Assembly: GCA_022376515.1 (NCBI GenBank)
Contig: WTXI01000039.1
Location: forward strand, 1 to 64,000
Length of the DNA: 64,000 bases
Reading direction: 5' to 3'
Source: Lactifluus volemus
Lineage: Eukaryota > Basidiomycota > Agaricomycetes > Russulales > Russulaceae
A program made the translations under genes and the position numbers. Below the pieces are notes generated by a model, which saw only the letters and a program-made list of their open reading frames with translations, was not told the DNA's origin and searched no databases. Below, in pieces: positions 34,601 to 46,383 of this stretch (position 1 is the stretch's first letter; each line of letters opens with the position of its first letter).

Positions 34601-37171
34601 ATTTCGATCCGTGTTCGAGTCGAAGTTCCTATTTTGGCTGGAAGTGCTTAGCATCAAGAGCAAAGTCAGCGTTTCTTCACCAGCATTATCATCTCTGAAA
34701 TCCTGGTTGCGGTCTGACCAAACGAAGGTATGTACATCGTATAGTTGAGCATGACATGTAGTGACAATTGCGTAAAATCACAGCAGCCTTCACAAACGGA
34801 GATGGGGAACTTTCTAGCATTTGTGAATGATGCGTCTTCGTTTGTGCGGTACTTCGGGATGGCTATTGCCAGGAGCGCCCCGCATATATATATATCTGCG
34901 CTGCCATTTGCACCATCGTCTTCCCACATCGTCAAGCGTTACCTTGACCAATTTCCTCACACATTTTCCTTGGAACGCGGGCAGTTGACCCATTGGCCAG
35001 CACTCGAAATGACGATTCCGGCACATAGCGAATCCGTCGAGTCTGTTGCATTTTCGCCCGATGGGCAGCTGATTGCCTCGGGCTCACGGGATCGCACGAT
35101 TCGGGTGTGGGATGCCACAACTGGGGAGCTCGTAGTGGGTCCGTTTACTGGACACACTGATTTGGTGCTTTCTGTCGCATTCTCGCCAGACGGGCGGGGC
35201 ATCGCATCTGGCTCGGTCGATGGTACGATTCGAGTGTGGGATGCCGCAACTGGAGAGCTCGTAGCAGGCCCATTCGTTGGACACACCTATTGGGTCAGCT
35301 CTATTGCATTCTCGCCAGATGGCCAGCGCATCACCTCAGGCTCGGGAGATCGCACCATTCTGGTGTGGGATGTTGCATCAGGACGGGTCGTGGCTGGCCC
35401 GTTTACTGGACACACCAGTGCGGTCAGATCTGTTACGTTCTCGTCTGACGGGCAGCGCATCGCTTCCGCCTCAGACGATTGCACGATTCGCGTGTGGGAT
35501 GCCTTGACAGGTGATATTGTCGCAGGCCCGTTTATTGGTCACACCGACACGATCAGATCTGTTGCATTCTCGCCAGACGGAAAGCGCATCGCTTCAGCCT
35601 CGGATGATCACACGATTCGTGTGTGGGATGCCGCAACAGGAGAGGTCATGACCGGCCCATTTACTGGTCACACAGATTGCGTCAACTCTGCCACATTTTC
35701 GCCTGACGGGCAGCTCATCGCTTCGGCCTCATACGATGGTATGATTCGGGTGTGGGATGCCACAGCTGGAGTGGCTGTAGCAGACCCGTTCACTGGACAC
35801 CTTGATCAGGTGTATTCTGTTGTATTCTCCCCAGATGGCCAGCGCCTTGCCTCGGCCTCATTTGATCGCACAGTTCGTGTGTGGGGTGTTGCAACCAAGG
35901 AGGTCAAAACAGGCCCGTTCGCTGGACACACGAGTTGGGTCAGGTGTATTGCGTTCTCACCAGACGGTCAGCGCATCGCCTCGGCTTCGTACGATCACAG
36001 AATTTGCGTGTGGGATGTCACGACAGGAGAGGTCACCGCGGGCCCATTTACTGGACACAGCCAGGTCAGATCCGTTGCATTCTCACAGGATGGGCGGCGC
36101 ATTGCGTCGGCCTCGCATGATCACACAATTCGCATGTGGGATGCTACAACGGGAGAGGCGGTAACGGGCCCGTTTACTGGACACACAGATTCAGTCAACT
36201 GTGTTGCATTTTCACCAGATGGGCATCTTGTTGCCTCGGCCTCGCGTGATGGCACAGTTCGCGTGTGGGATGCCGCAACAGGGGAGGTCATAGCGGGCCC
36301 GTTTACTGGACACACAGATGGGGCCATATCGGTGGCATTCTCGCCGGACGGGCAGCACATCGCCTCGGGATCAAAGGATTGCACGATTCGTGTGTGGGAT
36401 GCCGCAAAAGGGGTGATCATAGGAGACCCGTTTACTGGACACACTGATGTTGTTAGGTCTGTTGCCTTTTCTCCAGATGGGAAGCTCATCGCTTCGGCCT
36501 CACGAGATCACACGATCCGTGTGTGGGATACTGCAACAGGAGGAGAGGTCACAGCGGGCCCGTTTACTGGTCACACCCTCCGAGTCTGGTCTGTTGCATT
36601 TTCACCAAACGGGCAGTGCATCGCCTCGACCTCGGATGATTGTACGATTCGCCTGTGGGATGTCGCAACAGGAGAGGCCATGGCTTCTCCATTTATTGGA
36701 CACACTGATGCAGTGTTATGTGCTGCATTCTCACCAGATGGGAAGCACATAGCCTCATCCTCAGCAGATCGCACAATTCGCCTGTGGGATGCCCCATCAG
36801 CACTCAGAGAGGTGGCAAGCCCAATTCCTGGATACACTACATCGGTCAACTCCTTGCATGGTGCACTCGCACCGGATGGGCAGCACATCCAAGTCATGGC
36901 CTCGCAAGATCGCATGGTTCATGCGAAGAGGGTTAGAATGGAAGATACTGAGATGATCGACTTGATGAACGATTTTTTGGTTAATAGTGATGGATGGTTG
37001 TGTGGCGAAGAGGGTGAACTTCTCTTATGGATTCCCCAGATTCACCGGTCATACTTTCGTAGAGCTAATACAGTCTGGATTGCAGGCAGCCACGAAACTT
37101 GGCTTGATTTGTCAAACTTTGTACATGGATCGAATTGGACTACGGTACATGTTCATAGTTTATCTGGATAG
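31697..37171 (+). CDS. C2-NACHT-WD40 NLR-like protein, copy C
   Basis: Nine exons are predicted: 31697-31712, 31768-31921, 31972-32078, 32138-32568, 32624-32674, 32745-32949, 33002-33136, 33193-34727 and 34787-37171, giving 1672 aa. The ATG sits directly at the first C2 strand (MLKVTVLRAQNLPRL), a natural start for a C2 domain. Domains and motifs match copies A and B (GQAGTGKSS, ILIVIDALDES, LHTSFRDFL, 14 WD40 repeats). Two copy-specific points stand out. The exon 4 acceptor AG used in A and B has changed to AA, and the next AG three bases on restores the frame with loss of one codon. WD40 repeat 9 is two residues short at its sensing loop (GHSQVRSVAF), and one codon is inserted after repeat 12 (TATGGEVTAG). 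The gene is intact throughout. Confidence 0.9.
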
Positions 37172-38209
37172 ACTCTGTTTTATGCACTGTTGTTTTCTCG
37201 AAAAAAAGTACTATAAAATACGACCCCTTTACGGATGTTGCGCGCTCAAGCAATCACGTGTTAATAATCACGTGTTATTATCCTCTTTATCGGGGTAGGT
37301 CCAGTTCCGACATTTTCTTGTATCACCCTGTGTGTCCCTGTTGCCTCCCATTCTGCACATTATGAATGCTTAATGATCCTTCATAATCAACGCACTCCAG
37401 CCTCACTGGCATGCCATCTATGCGTAACTCAACCACTCCGCAACCTGGTTCACCGCCCTACGCAGCGTCAGTCTTCATCCTCTGGCATGGAGAGCTCCAA
37501 GTCCTTCACACCCTTTGATGCTCTCCGAGTCTGTGTTGCCCTCAGTGTGATTTTTAAGTTAGAATTGCATAGATCCCAACAAGCTGGACAACGAACCTAC
37601 GCCATGTTGAACGGCTAGAAATCTTTTTCGTTTACCAGAATGACATCCATAAATCTATGTTACCTCAGGCTTGCTTGCAACGCGAAGTGCGGGCGATATT
37701 TGACCGTTGCAGGAAACATCAAAAGTCCACGTGATTCCTTTTTCCTAGCCAGTGTATGGGTCCGAATTGCCCATGCAGGAGTATCACATCGTATACTAGT
37801 TATCGGTTATAGATTAAAATTTATCACGAACTCCAATGGAGCCTCTGTGGCGCTTCCAAAGTGCGGCACGCCTACAATCCCCACTACTGTAATCAGGTTT
37901 AAGACTGGCTTATCGCCCATTCGTTGACATTACAGTACAGTATTAATAACTAACGAGTAGACGCTTGTTATATCAACGTAGTCATTGTGGCATCGACACT
38001 GAACGGCTCCACTAGAACCACATCTAACTTAGAGAGACATGAATTGCTAAAGGTTTGCGTGTCGTTCAAGTTGTGGCTCGAGGGTTCGTCCTATACAGTA
38101 TCGAGTCTTCAAGCGCGTCTAGCGTTGTGAGTATTGAGATCACGAGGACGCTGTGTCAAGGGATTGTGGGCACAAAAGGATTAACTGGACCACATTACAG
38201 TGACCAAAA
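37172..38209. repeat. Spacer modules P and X and part of Z after copy C
   Basis: Module P runs to about 37555, X to about 37850, and the 3' part of module Z from about 37900 to 38200 (compare 15170-15370 and 54550-54760). The CAATCACGTGTTAAT site lies near 37252. No gene is visible. Confidence 0.65.
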
Positions 38210-38845
38210 ATAAAATGAAACGTTTCACGGATGACAAAAACACGAGTCACTCATACTGTATGACTTGAACAACCAGTCGTGTCCGGTTCACCCTCAGTGC
38301 CTGTGCTTGTGTAGACCCTCCTTTACAAGTTCTCGTCCACCGTCTGATGGCATAGCACGGCCCAAGCCACCACTGATGACATTGACGACAGTCCGGGGAA
38401 CCGGGCCGAAGGGAGGCCCGCGCTCGCCACCGGAACTGGCCGCCGCCAATACCTTCAGGTTGGCGGTATCCGCGTCAGTTGTTCTTTTTTTAATAATCCT
38501 GTTGCTGTTGTATATCCACATCGTACCAAATGAAGAGTTTATGTTTCTATCAGGGTGTTGCATCTATTGGATTTTCTTCATGTCCGACAACCGAACACAG
38601 CAATATCCTCGATTTGGCGGAGGACAAGGCGAGAGAACACACGCGAACGCTAGCCTAAATGGACCGTGGCCGAGAAGTGCCACAAACAATCAGTTGGTCT
38701 TGTTCCATCGAGGGTTCTATAATAGCCTTCCACCCAATCCGACGTCACTGTCAAGTGTCACGAGCATGATTAGTGAGAATCAATATACAAACAGCGGAAA
38801 CCATGTACGCTGGGAGTTCCATAATATTCTACTCAGCTTCCATGA
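38210..38845. repeat. Spacer module W, copy 3
   Basis: Matches 15401-16049 closely. A plus-strand frame is open from 38265 to 39041, but the equivalent region of the first copy is interrupted and the predicted peptide resembles nothing, so I treat it as incidental. Confidence 0.6.
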
Positions 38846-40400
38846 TCACCATGCCAGCTGGGCCGCAGAGCCAGGAGCAGTGCACGTCCAGGCCATTTCG
38901 TCACCGCGACTTATCATGAATCCATTCTCACTCGCAGCCACGAACGCGTGTTCAACAATTGTGACCGAGTTTTCTTCTTCCACTGGTGCCGAGTCGGACT
39001 CTAGCGCAGCCAACAATGTTAGGGTGTTCTTCGAGGGGTGAGACCAGACAATGGGCACGGCATCGTCATTGGGCCGGTGAAATAGCTATTCAAACAATAT
39101 CTCAATATTTTTTTCTAGAGAACGTCATAGTGGAACAGCTGCCGTACCTGAACGGACGTGCCCTCCCTAGGAGCAATCTCCGTCTCAAGTGCCATTGTCC
39201 CGCGCGAGGGGCCGCCAGACATGATGTGATGTATTTGCCATAGCTCACCATCACGCAGTACACCGAGATAGAATTCATCGTCTTTAGCTGCTCGGCCGGT
39301 GAGCGCACTCTTCTCGATAGCGGAGATGAGGAGCGTAGTCGGGTTCATGTTATCGAGCTCATTGACGAGATTACCCTCTGACCTGCATGAAGGAATGAGC
39401 CCATATAATGCTTATGTAGGCCACCATCGAAGAAAATGGACATACCGAGTCACTTTGAGTGGCTCCGTGATGGCGCGTAGCCCATGAAATGTCGTCTGTA
39501 AGGTCGGTCGTGGACCAGCCGAGAGGGCGATCCCAACGGCACCAGAAGAGTTTACCGAGCCATTATAGAGAAGTGTATAGGGTCTTCCCGTCACGAAGGG
39601 CGTGGAAGAGCCAAAAAGGCCTAGCTTCGAAGAGAAATTAGTGCGGGATGCCGCACAACACACGTAAAGGAGAACGGACCCTGGTCGCATGTGGAAAAGA
39701 GGAAAGTGATTTATTGAGGCCCTGAGGAGCGTTATCTGTGAGGGTGATGATTGTATGCACGTCCTTTCTTCTTTGGCTTGACAGAGTTATCGCACAACGG
39801 GACGAGTGGAAGAAGGGATGCTCGTACCTAAGTCCCCGTAATGCTAAGGGCAATACGTCACCTTCTGGGCTACGACTCCATATTTTTTCCCAATCCACGC
39901 TCTCTGTCAACCCAACTTGTACGCGTTGAACATCCTCCTTTCCCTTGTTCCGCATCGCGTGCCATCTCCCGACTTGCGTCTCTGGTCTTCCGGGTATGTC
40001 GCTACGAAATGGGGTGGCGTCTTCTTTCCGAAAAAATGCCAACGAGCAGGCAATGGGAGCGTTGGAGTAGCTCGCTGCGGATAGGCATCCGACGCTGCCA
40101 AACGAAGAGAAAGATGAAAGAGCGGAGACAAGAGATGAGAGTGATGAGACAGGTGTATTTGTGGAGATTGTGAAGAGGAGGGGATGCGTGGTGAGCTCTG
40201 CTGGAAGACGGGATATATGCGCGAGGATAGACGACGGGCTCCGGGCGAGCACGGTGCTTGAATACAACATACTTGTCCAGTCAAGCAGTCAAATGGTAAA
40301 AAGGATCTTTCTTATACGATGATGACGCGGAAAAGACTGTAGTGCGGTGGCGAAATAGCGCCCGCGTGTGCCTCGGTCGCTGGAAGTCCTGCACGCATGG
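38846..40400 (-). repeat. Spacer module Y, copy 4 (array end)
   Basis: Minus-strand relic with the longest open pieces: 39638-40270 (210 codons, containing VDWEKIWSRSPEGDVLPLAL) and 39412-39690 (TGRPYTLLYNGSVNSSGAVG). A GTSVQVRQLFHYD segment lies near 39130. No leader module or NLR gene follows, so this is the right edge of the array. Similarity fades by about 40400. Confidence 0.6.
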
Positions 40401-40956
40401 CCAACTTTCAGGCTGGAGCATCTCGCAACTCAAGGAATGAAATAACCACCCCAATAATATCAACCTAAAGCGGTGGAGATATTTCGCAACTTGACCTTAA
40501 TCTGCATGGAAAGTACAGCACACTGGCTGTATGTAGAGCGCAAACAACAGTCACTTCGTGCTGGCAATTATCTGCTAATCGGTTCTCCATGTAGAATATC
40601 TACGGAGATATTATGGACCCTAATTTCCGTAGAAGACGGGGTGTCCCCTGTGTGCAACTACTCACAAAGAACAAACTGACAGTGGGGACTGTAGTAATTG
40701 CCTAACACGCCCGAGACAGTCAGTGTATTCTTCTTGGTACTCTTCTATCCTTTCAGCTGTTACCTTCTCTACATGTAAGTTAGTAGTAAACCCACCACCC
40801 TCCTTGCAAAACAGCACACCGCTTCCTTCTTTCCACCTTCCTGGAAAAATCACTTCAAACCACCAGGTACTTCTCCCAGCGTTCCTAAGGTACAGGGCCG
40901 GAGTTGAGGATTAATTCAAGGATTTTTCCTGTTCCCTCTGGGTAGCTTGGGTTCAT
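40401..40956. other. Unique spacer between the NLR array and the transposon
   Basis: I see no gene here. A short imperfect inverted repeat (TCTACGGAGAT and ATTTCCGTAGA, about 40600-40635) is the only structure noticed. The last five bases before the transposon are TTCAT, its left target duplicate. Confidence 0.5.
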
Positions 40957-40970
40957 CCCCAGTGAAAAGT

Positions 40971-41085
40971 CGATTTAAGTAAATTTAATTCGATTGATAA
41001 AAATTAATTACGATTTAAGTAAATTTAACTCGATTGATAAAAATTGATTACGATTTAAGTAAATTGAAACCGAATGATACCGATT
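40971..41085. repeat. Left subterminal satellite, 40 bp period
   Basis: CGATTTAAGT recurs at 40971, 41011 and 41051, followed by AAATTTAA-TCGATTGATAAAA. The first unit overlaps the inverted repeat. Such arrays near transposon ends usually bind transposase; that role is inferred. Confidence 0.85.
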
Positions 41086-41413
41086 AAATTAATTCGATTC
41101 AATCGATTTCGGCTAAACTAAATTGAATGTCATCCGAACACAATTGAAGCGGATCGAATCATATCAACCAGCTTACGCGAGATTAAATTTCGATCTAAAG
41201 CACTTGATTAGAATCGAATTGATATATCCCAGTCAGTGCACTGAGATTATTGAATACGCAGATACTCTGGAAACACAGTACTACTGTCCAGTCACATGGT
41301 CGGCGCATATAATCACATGGCCAGTTGCGCGTGCATCGCAATACTAGACCTACTGTTCTTCCGACTACTCCACACGCGTTGCATACTTAGATCGATAGGA
41401 CTATATTGCCTCA

Positions 41414-44400
41414 ATGTCGATGCCAAATACACCAGAGGGCGAGGAATGGTACTGCTCGTGCTCACGACATTGTAAAGAGAAGAGATCCGTATCTAAAGCG
41501 ACTTATTTCCGTCATCGGCCGTTCCGGGACGCGGATTATCGCGAAGAGCTTAGAATACGGACGGGCGGAATATCCGATCAGCCTACGCGAGTCCCATCCG
41601 TGGGGAGCTATGGGAATGGTGTGCATTTTTTCGCTCTCGATGCGATGTTTCCTTAAGTGTATTGGAAAGTAAACCGATCCGGAACGCAAAAGATATCTAT
41701 CCGCTCTGATTCTGACTCAAATCTGGGTATTCGGTCCCAAACCACCTCGGATATACATGATCCTCGTGCGAATGATGTAGCGCGTCCACCCACCCTTGCA
41801 CATGAGACGGAGAATACCTCACAAGAAGATCAAATTCGCTCCGATGCTGGATTTGATCATGAACGGGACGACTCTTTCTTTCCTGATCATGGATCAGATG
41901 ATCAGATCTATCAGAGCGATCAGAGATTGTCCGCTGCTATAGATCCACACCCAGTAGATTATTCTACCGCTACCCCCGCTGATGGCGCTGAGCTCTCCGA
42001 CTCGGACGTCTATGTTGGTCGTGATGCGATCCCAGATGATTCACCTGGGTTCTTTGACGATCTCTGTCCTGATCCGGCTGGTCGCATTGTCCCCAATGTC
42101 GCTGCGCTTCAAACTGCATTATCCTTTATTGAAGAGCTGCGTGCGGCAACCTTAGATCGCGATCAATTGTCCGAAGATGCCCGCCAACGACTTCGCACAC
42201 CAGTTACATCGCAAGTGGATCTATTGGACAAAGACATACGATTGTGTCTAGATCTATTCTTGGCAACGACAAGTGGCTCTGAGGAAACATACAAGAAGAC
42301 ATTGGCTGCGGTCAAGCGCCGCCTTCCGGACGCCGATCTACTCTCGCATGCGCGAATTAAACTATACATTCAGGAGCTTACAGCGATCGAGCCAGTTATG
42401 ACAGATATGTGTGTGAACTCGTGCATTGGGTTCACAGGTCCATTCCGCGATAAAACAATCTGTCCGGTGTGTCAGGAGGCACGTTATGAGAATGTCAGGC
42501 AGAAGAATAAGGTGTCAACACGGCCGCGAAAGCAATTTATAACGATCCCCATCGGCCCACAGATCCAGGCGCAGTGGCGCAGCGAGAAGGCTGCATACAA
42601 CATGGGCCATCGTCGGCGTGCAATGGAATTGATTGTTGATAAGATCACACAAAGTCTGCCTATCGATGAATATAGCGATATATATTCTTCGGAAGAATTC
42701 ACTCGGGCTGTCCTCGAGGGGGACATTAAGCCCGACGACACCGTTCTTATGTTATCGATCGATGGTGCTCAGCTGTACCAGCACAAGCAATCGGACTGTT
42801 GGATTTACATCTGGGTCTTGCTCGATTTGCCACCGGATCTGCGATACAAGAAGAAGTACGTCCTTCCAGGTGGCTTTATACCGGGTCCTCATAAGCCCAA
42901 AAACTTGGACTCCTTCCTATTCCCGGGACTATACCATCTCGCCGCTCTCCAGCGGGATGGACTTCGGATCTGGGACGCTAGCCTCGATCGCGTGTTTACA
43001 TCATTCCCATTCTTATATCTGGGCATGGCTGATGGCCCCGGACTGTCCCAGCTTCATGGACAAGTCGGACATCACGGAGCCTTTGGCTGTCGTCTCTATT
43101 GCGGTCTTAAAGGCAGGCACAAGGACAATGGACCGCATTACTACCCTGCAATGCTAAAGCCATTGGACTATGATGTCTCTGGTTGCGATCATGATGACAT
43201 CGATATCTATAAGCTTGCAGGTCCCTCGCCCGATCTGTACCAGGACGGTTTGCGTAGATTGCTGCAGAGCCGCAATGACACACATTACAAACGAGTGCGC
43301 AGGGAGACTGGGATCTGTAAACCAAGTATCTTCAGCGGATTAAATCCTCGACGGTCCCTGGCACCTCCGAGGTGCTTCGCGATAGACATCATGCATCTTA
43401 TCTCGCTTAATCTACCCGATCTCTTTCTGGGGCTATGGCGCGGGACTATCGATTGCGATAAGGATGACTCAAAATCGGACTGGCCGTGGCTCTGTCTCGT
43501 TGGCGATGTCTGGCGGATGCATGGCCACGAAGTTGCACTGTGCAAGCCATACTTGCCCGGGTCGTTTGATCGACCCCCTCGAAATCCAGCAGATAAGATT
43601 TCGAGCGGTTATAAGGCATGGGAATTTCTAATGTACATCTTTGGCCTGGGACCAGCTCTGTTTCTGGGCATACTACCTGATGCGTACTGGAAGCACTTCT
43701 GTAAGCTTGTGCAAGGCGTGCGGATCATCCACCAGCGGCGCATCGAGGTAGAGCAGTTGGTTGCTGCACACAGCCTCCTCCTCGAGTTTGTTGAAGAGTT
43801 CGAGAACCTCTATTACGCTCGACTCCCTGCAAGGCTACATTTTGTACGCCAGAGCATCCACGCCATGGCCCATCTCGCACGGGAGACTGTGCGCATTGGC
43901 CCGGGAGTGTATATTCAGCAATGGACGCTTGAACGTACTATCGGAAGTCTGGGACAGGAGATGAAGCAACCTTCGAACCCCTTTTCAAATATTGCGAACC
44001 GCGGGCTTAGGCGCAGTCAAGTCAATGCTCTGAAGGCTATAATTCCCGATTTCGATGACACTGATGTGCACGTTCCCGGCGGTGCAATCAAATCGCAAGA
44101 TGACGATTACGTTCTTCTCGGTACAAAGGACACGAGCGCACGTCTACTCGATGGTGCATATGCCGATGCATTTCGCGAATTCATGCTCTCAGAGGTGGAG
44201 GCTCTCGCTGAAGACTGGACACCGAAGGTCATACGATGGGCAAGACTTCGCCTACCAAATCAACAAATCTCTCGTGCGTGGTGGAGCCAGCTCTACCAAG
44301 AGGGCGGAGGGTCTCGAGAAGCACGGTGCTCTCACAATGTTAAGGTGACTTGCATCTCATCCAAGATATGTACGCGATGAACCCCACTGAACAGATGCAT

Positions 44401-44746
44401 CTAGATACTATTAGATCGGACTCCCCGTTTTGCGGTAGTCCAGTTCTACTTTCTCAGCAACCACTCCGGAACGGTGCGCAAGTATGCGCTTGTGTCAATG
44501 TGGTCTGAACCGGATGCGCGACTGCTTGGTCTGTCGCATGGTACATTGTATGTATGCTCGCATATGGGCGCGAGTGATCTGCGTGTTATCGAGGTCAATT
44601 CTATCCTCTCTGTTGTGGCACTAATACCCATGAAACCGAGCGATGGAGCAGCAAGTGAACGATTTTTTGTAGTAGAGAAACCAGGTTTAGATGCATTCAT
44701 TATTGGACAGGGCGATGATTATAATCCAGTAGATTATGAAGAGTAA
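41414..44746 (+). pseudogene. tnp2/Plavaka-type transposase, several frame breaks
   Basis: The N-terminal part (41414-41653) has the cysteine cluster CSCSRHCKEK and KATYFRHRPFRD. An in-frame TAA at 41654 separates it from the 907-codon body (41657-44380); a 39 bp intron (GTGTGC to AAG) could skip it but would be unusually short. The body carries family hallmarks: a zinc-like CVNSCIGFTGPF and CPVCQEAR pair, LSIDGAQLYQHKQSDCW, KKYVLPGGFIPGPHKPK, the cysteine segment GCRLYCGLKGRHK, AIDIMHLISLNLPDLFLGLW and WTLERTIGSLGQEMKQPSNP. After about 44345 the expected C-terminus continues in a second frame (IQDMYAMNPTEQMHLDT) and then a third (FAVVQFYFLSNHSGTVRKYA) to the stop at 44746. At least two shifts are not explained by introns I can see. 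The family's role is cut-and-paste transposition in the nucleus. Confidence 0.8.
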
Positions 44747-44780
44747 TAGTAGCTACAATGTACATTGAACGGACTATAAG

Positions 44781-45235
44781 CACTGCCAGAGTTAGTGTGC
44801 AACGCTCGCAATATTGCAGCGTTGCTTAATTGCCTATTATCTAGGCGAGCCGGGTCGGCTAGATCAGTGGCGCGAGACGCGAGACGCGAGACGCGAGACA
44901 CGTATTAGTTCTCGGGTCGGACCGTCCATGCCGTTGGTGCGATATACCTCGAAGACGATGATCTTTGTCGCTTTATCACATCCCTGTATTTCTCAGATAT
45001 ATATATTGTATTTGATGTGCCCTTGTTTCAATCTGCAGAAATTTTACTTTGACGTGCAAGGCCCGATGCCCTCGCGTCTACGTTCTTACTGGCCCTTACC
45101 CGATTCGGGCCCGACTCGGTCCGGGAGGCCGCTCGCGCGAGCCCGACACTTATGGACGCGTCGGGCGACGCCTGGGGCAGCCTCGAGCCGGCCCGTTAAT
45201 TAAGACTGCTTAGGATCTTCGATCCTAAGCAGTAT
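44781..45235 (+). repeat. 3' module of the transposon, copy 1, with 13 bp hairpin
   Basis: The block follows the transposase stop. It contains a nested inverted repeat GCAACGCT...AGCGTTGC around GCAATATTGC (about 44799-44825), four GCGAGAC units (about 44871-44898), the run GACGCGTCGGGCGACGCCTG and a perfect 13 bp stem with a TTC loop (45205-45233). Most of it recurs after the next gene at 46384-46610. Its position after each gene suggests a 3' processing or termination role; this is inference. Confidence 0.75.
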
Positions 45236-45557
45236 TTACTTATTACTTCAATCAAATAGAATTATCTCGTGTGAAGTAGTTTTATTTATCGTAAGACGTG
45301 CATTAAGGACCACCTTATTGCGACTTGGTATAATTAAGTGATATATATTGTGCATGTGTGATAACGCAGTGGAATTCTATATAGAACGCATGTGCGAGAA
45401 GCTTGTACGTATATGGCCATATATATGCGCATATATATGCGCATATATTCAATACAATACACCATATCTAACTACGTATACTGTCCACTCGATAACAAGA
45501 CGCCCGCATATATACACTCGCATCTCGCTCAGTCCTCGCTGGTAGCCATCCCAGCCG

Positions 45558-46325
45558 ATGCCGGCTACAAGACTCCCCCCTAGAAGGGGTTGCAGTGACA
45601 GGTTCAACCCAATTCACGCCCCCCCTAACGAGGTCAATGAAATGCTGGGCTACCGCGTCTCATCCGGGTTTATTGGCGGAAGTAAGCCGCGGCCATTGCC
45701 ACCGGAGGTCATAGAGATCGAGGAGACCCAGCAGGTAGCAGGATCACGCCCAGACACAGAAGGTACGTGCGATTCAATAGCACCCCATATTGCTCTTGCT
45801 TTATCAAACCCTCCAGTGCCCTCATTGCAAGCTTTTCCGATGCAAATTCCATTGCATTACAACGGAAAGAGTGTGCAAACGGATCCTCCACATCCTAGTC
45901 CCGGGCCATCTTCCCGCATAACGCAGGCGACACAAACGGACCACCCCATGCCTAGTAAGCTGCGCAAAATGTGTACAGCCCACGCTGTGCACTATGCTTC
46001 ATCTGCGCCATGCACTCCCCATGTCCCTCACGGTGTGCACTACTCTTCTTGTGCGCCGTGCACACCCCATGTCCCTCACGGTGTGCACTATGATTCATGT
46101 GCACCGTGCACAGCCAAAGCACCCTCTAATCGTATCGACGCATTGGTAAACTCGCAAGCACTCGTTACGAACTCGATAGAGCCGAGTAAGATCACAATAA
46201 ACGGCCACTCATTAGAAGACATTATACAAAAAGCGCGGGAAGACGGGTATAAAGAGGCAATGGGACATGTCGCAAACAAGATGGAAGATGTGTTTGGACG
46301 CACACCATCGGATTGTGATGAATGA
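45558..46325 (+). CDS. Transposon accessory protein with Cys/His repeats, 255 aa
   Basis: A single open exon runs from the ATG at 45558 to the stop at 46325, between the two copies of the 3' module. The N-terminal 140 residues are proline-rich and low in predicted structure. Residues about 134-185 hold three tandem units, the clearest being HYSSCAPCTPHVPHGV and HYDSCAPCT, with a first, more diverged unit (HYASSAPCTPHVPHGV). The paired Cys with nearby His could bind metal. The C-terminal part (ITINGHSLEDIIQKAREDGY) looks helical. I recognise no family. A role in transposition, such as DNA binding or host silencing evasion, would be a guess. An upstream exon is possible. Confidence 0.6.
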   Translation: MPATRLPPRRGCSDRFNPIHAPPNEVNEMLGYRVSSGFIGGSKPRPLPPEVIEIEETQQVAGSRPDTEGTCDSIAPHIALALSNPPVPSLQAFPMQIPLHYNGKSVQTDPPHPSPGPSSRITQATQTDHPMPSKLRKMCTAHAVHYASSAPCTPHVPHGVHYSSCAPCTPHVPHGVHYDSCAPCTAKAPSNRIDALVNSQALVTNSIEPSKITINGHSLEDIIQKAREDGYKEAMGHVANKMEDVFGRTPSDCDE

Positions 46326-46383
46326 GATCGTGATAAGTACTTTATTAGAATACCGTGACTATGAGAATACATGGCCATCTGTG

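Noticed and set aside
40598..40637. Short inverted repeat TCTACGGAGAT/ATTTCCGTAGA as a small transposon or hairpin RNA
   Set aside because: Only 11 imperfect base pairs, no flanking duplication and no second copy seen.
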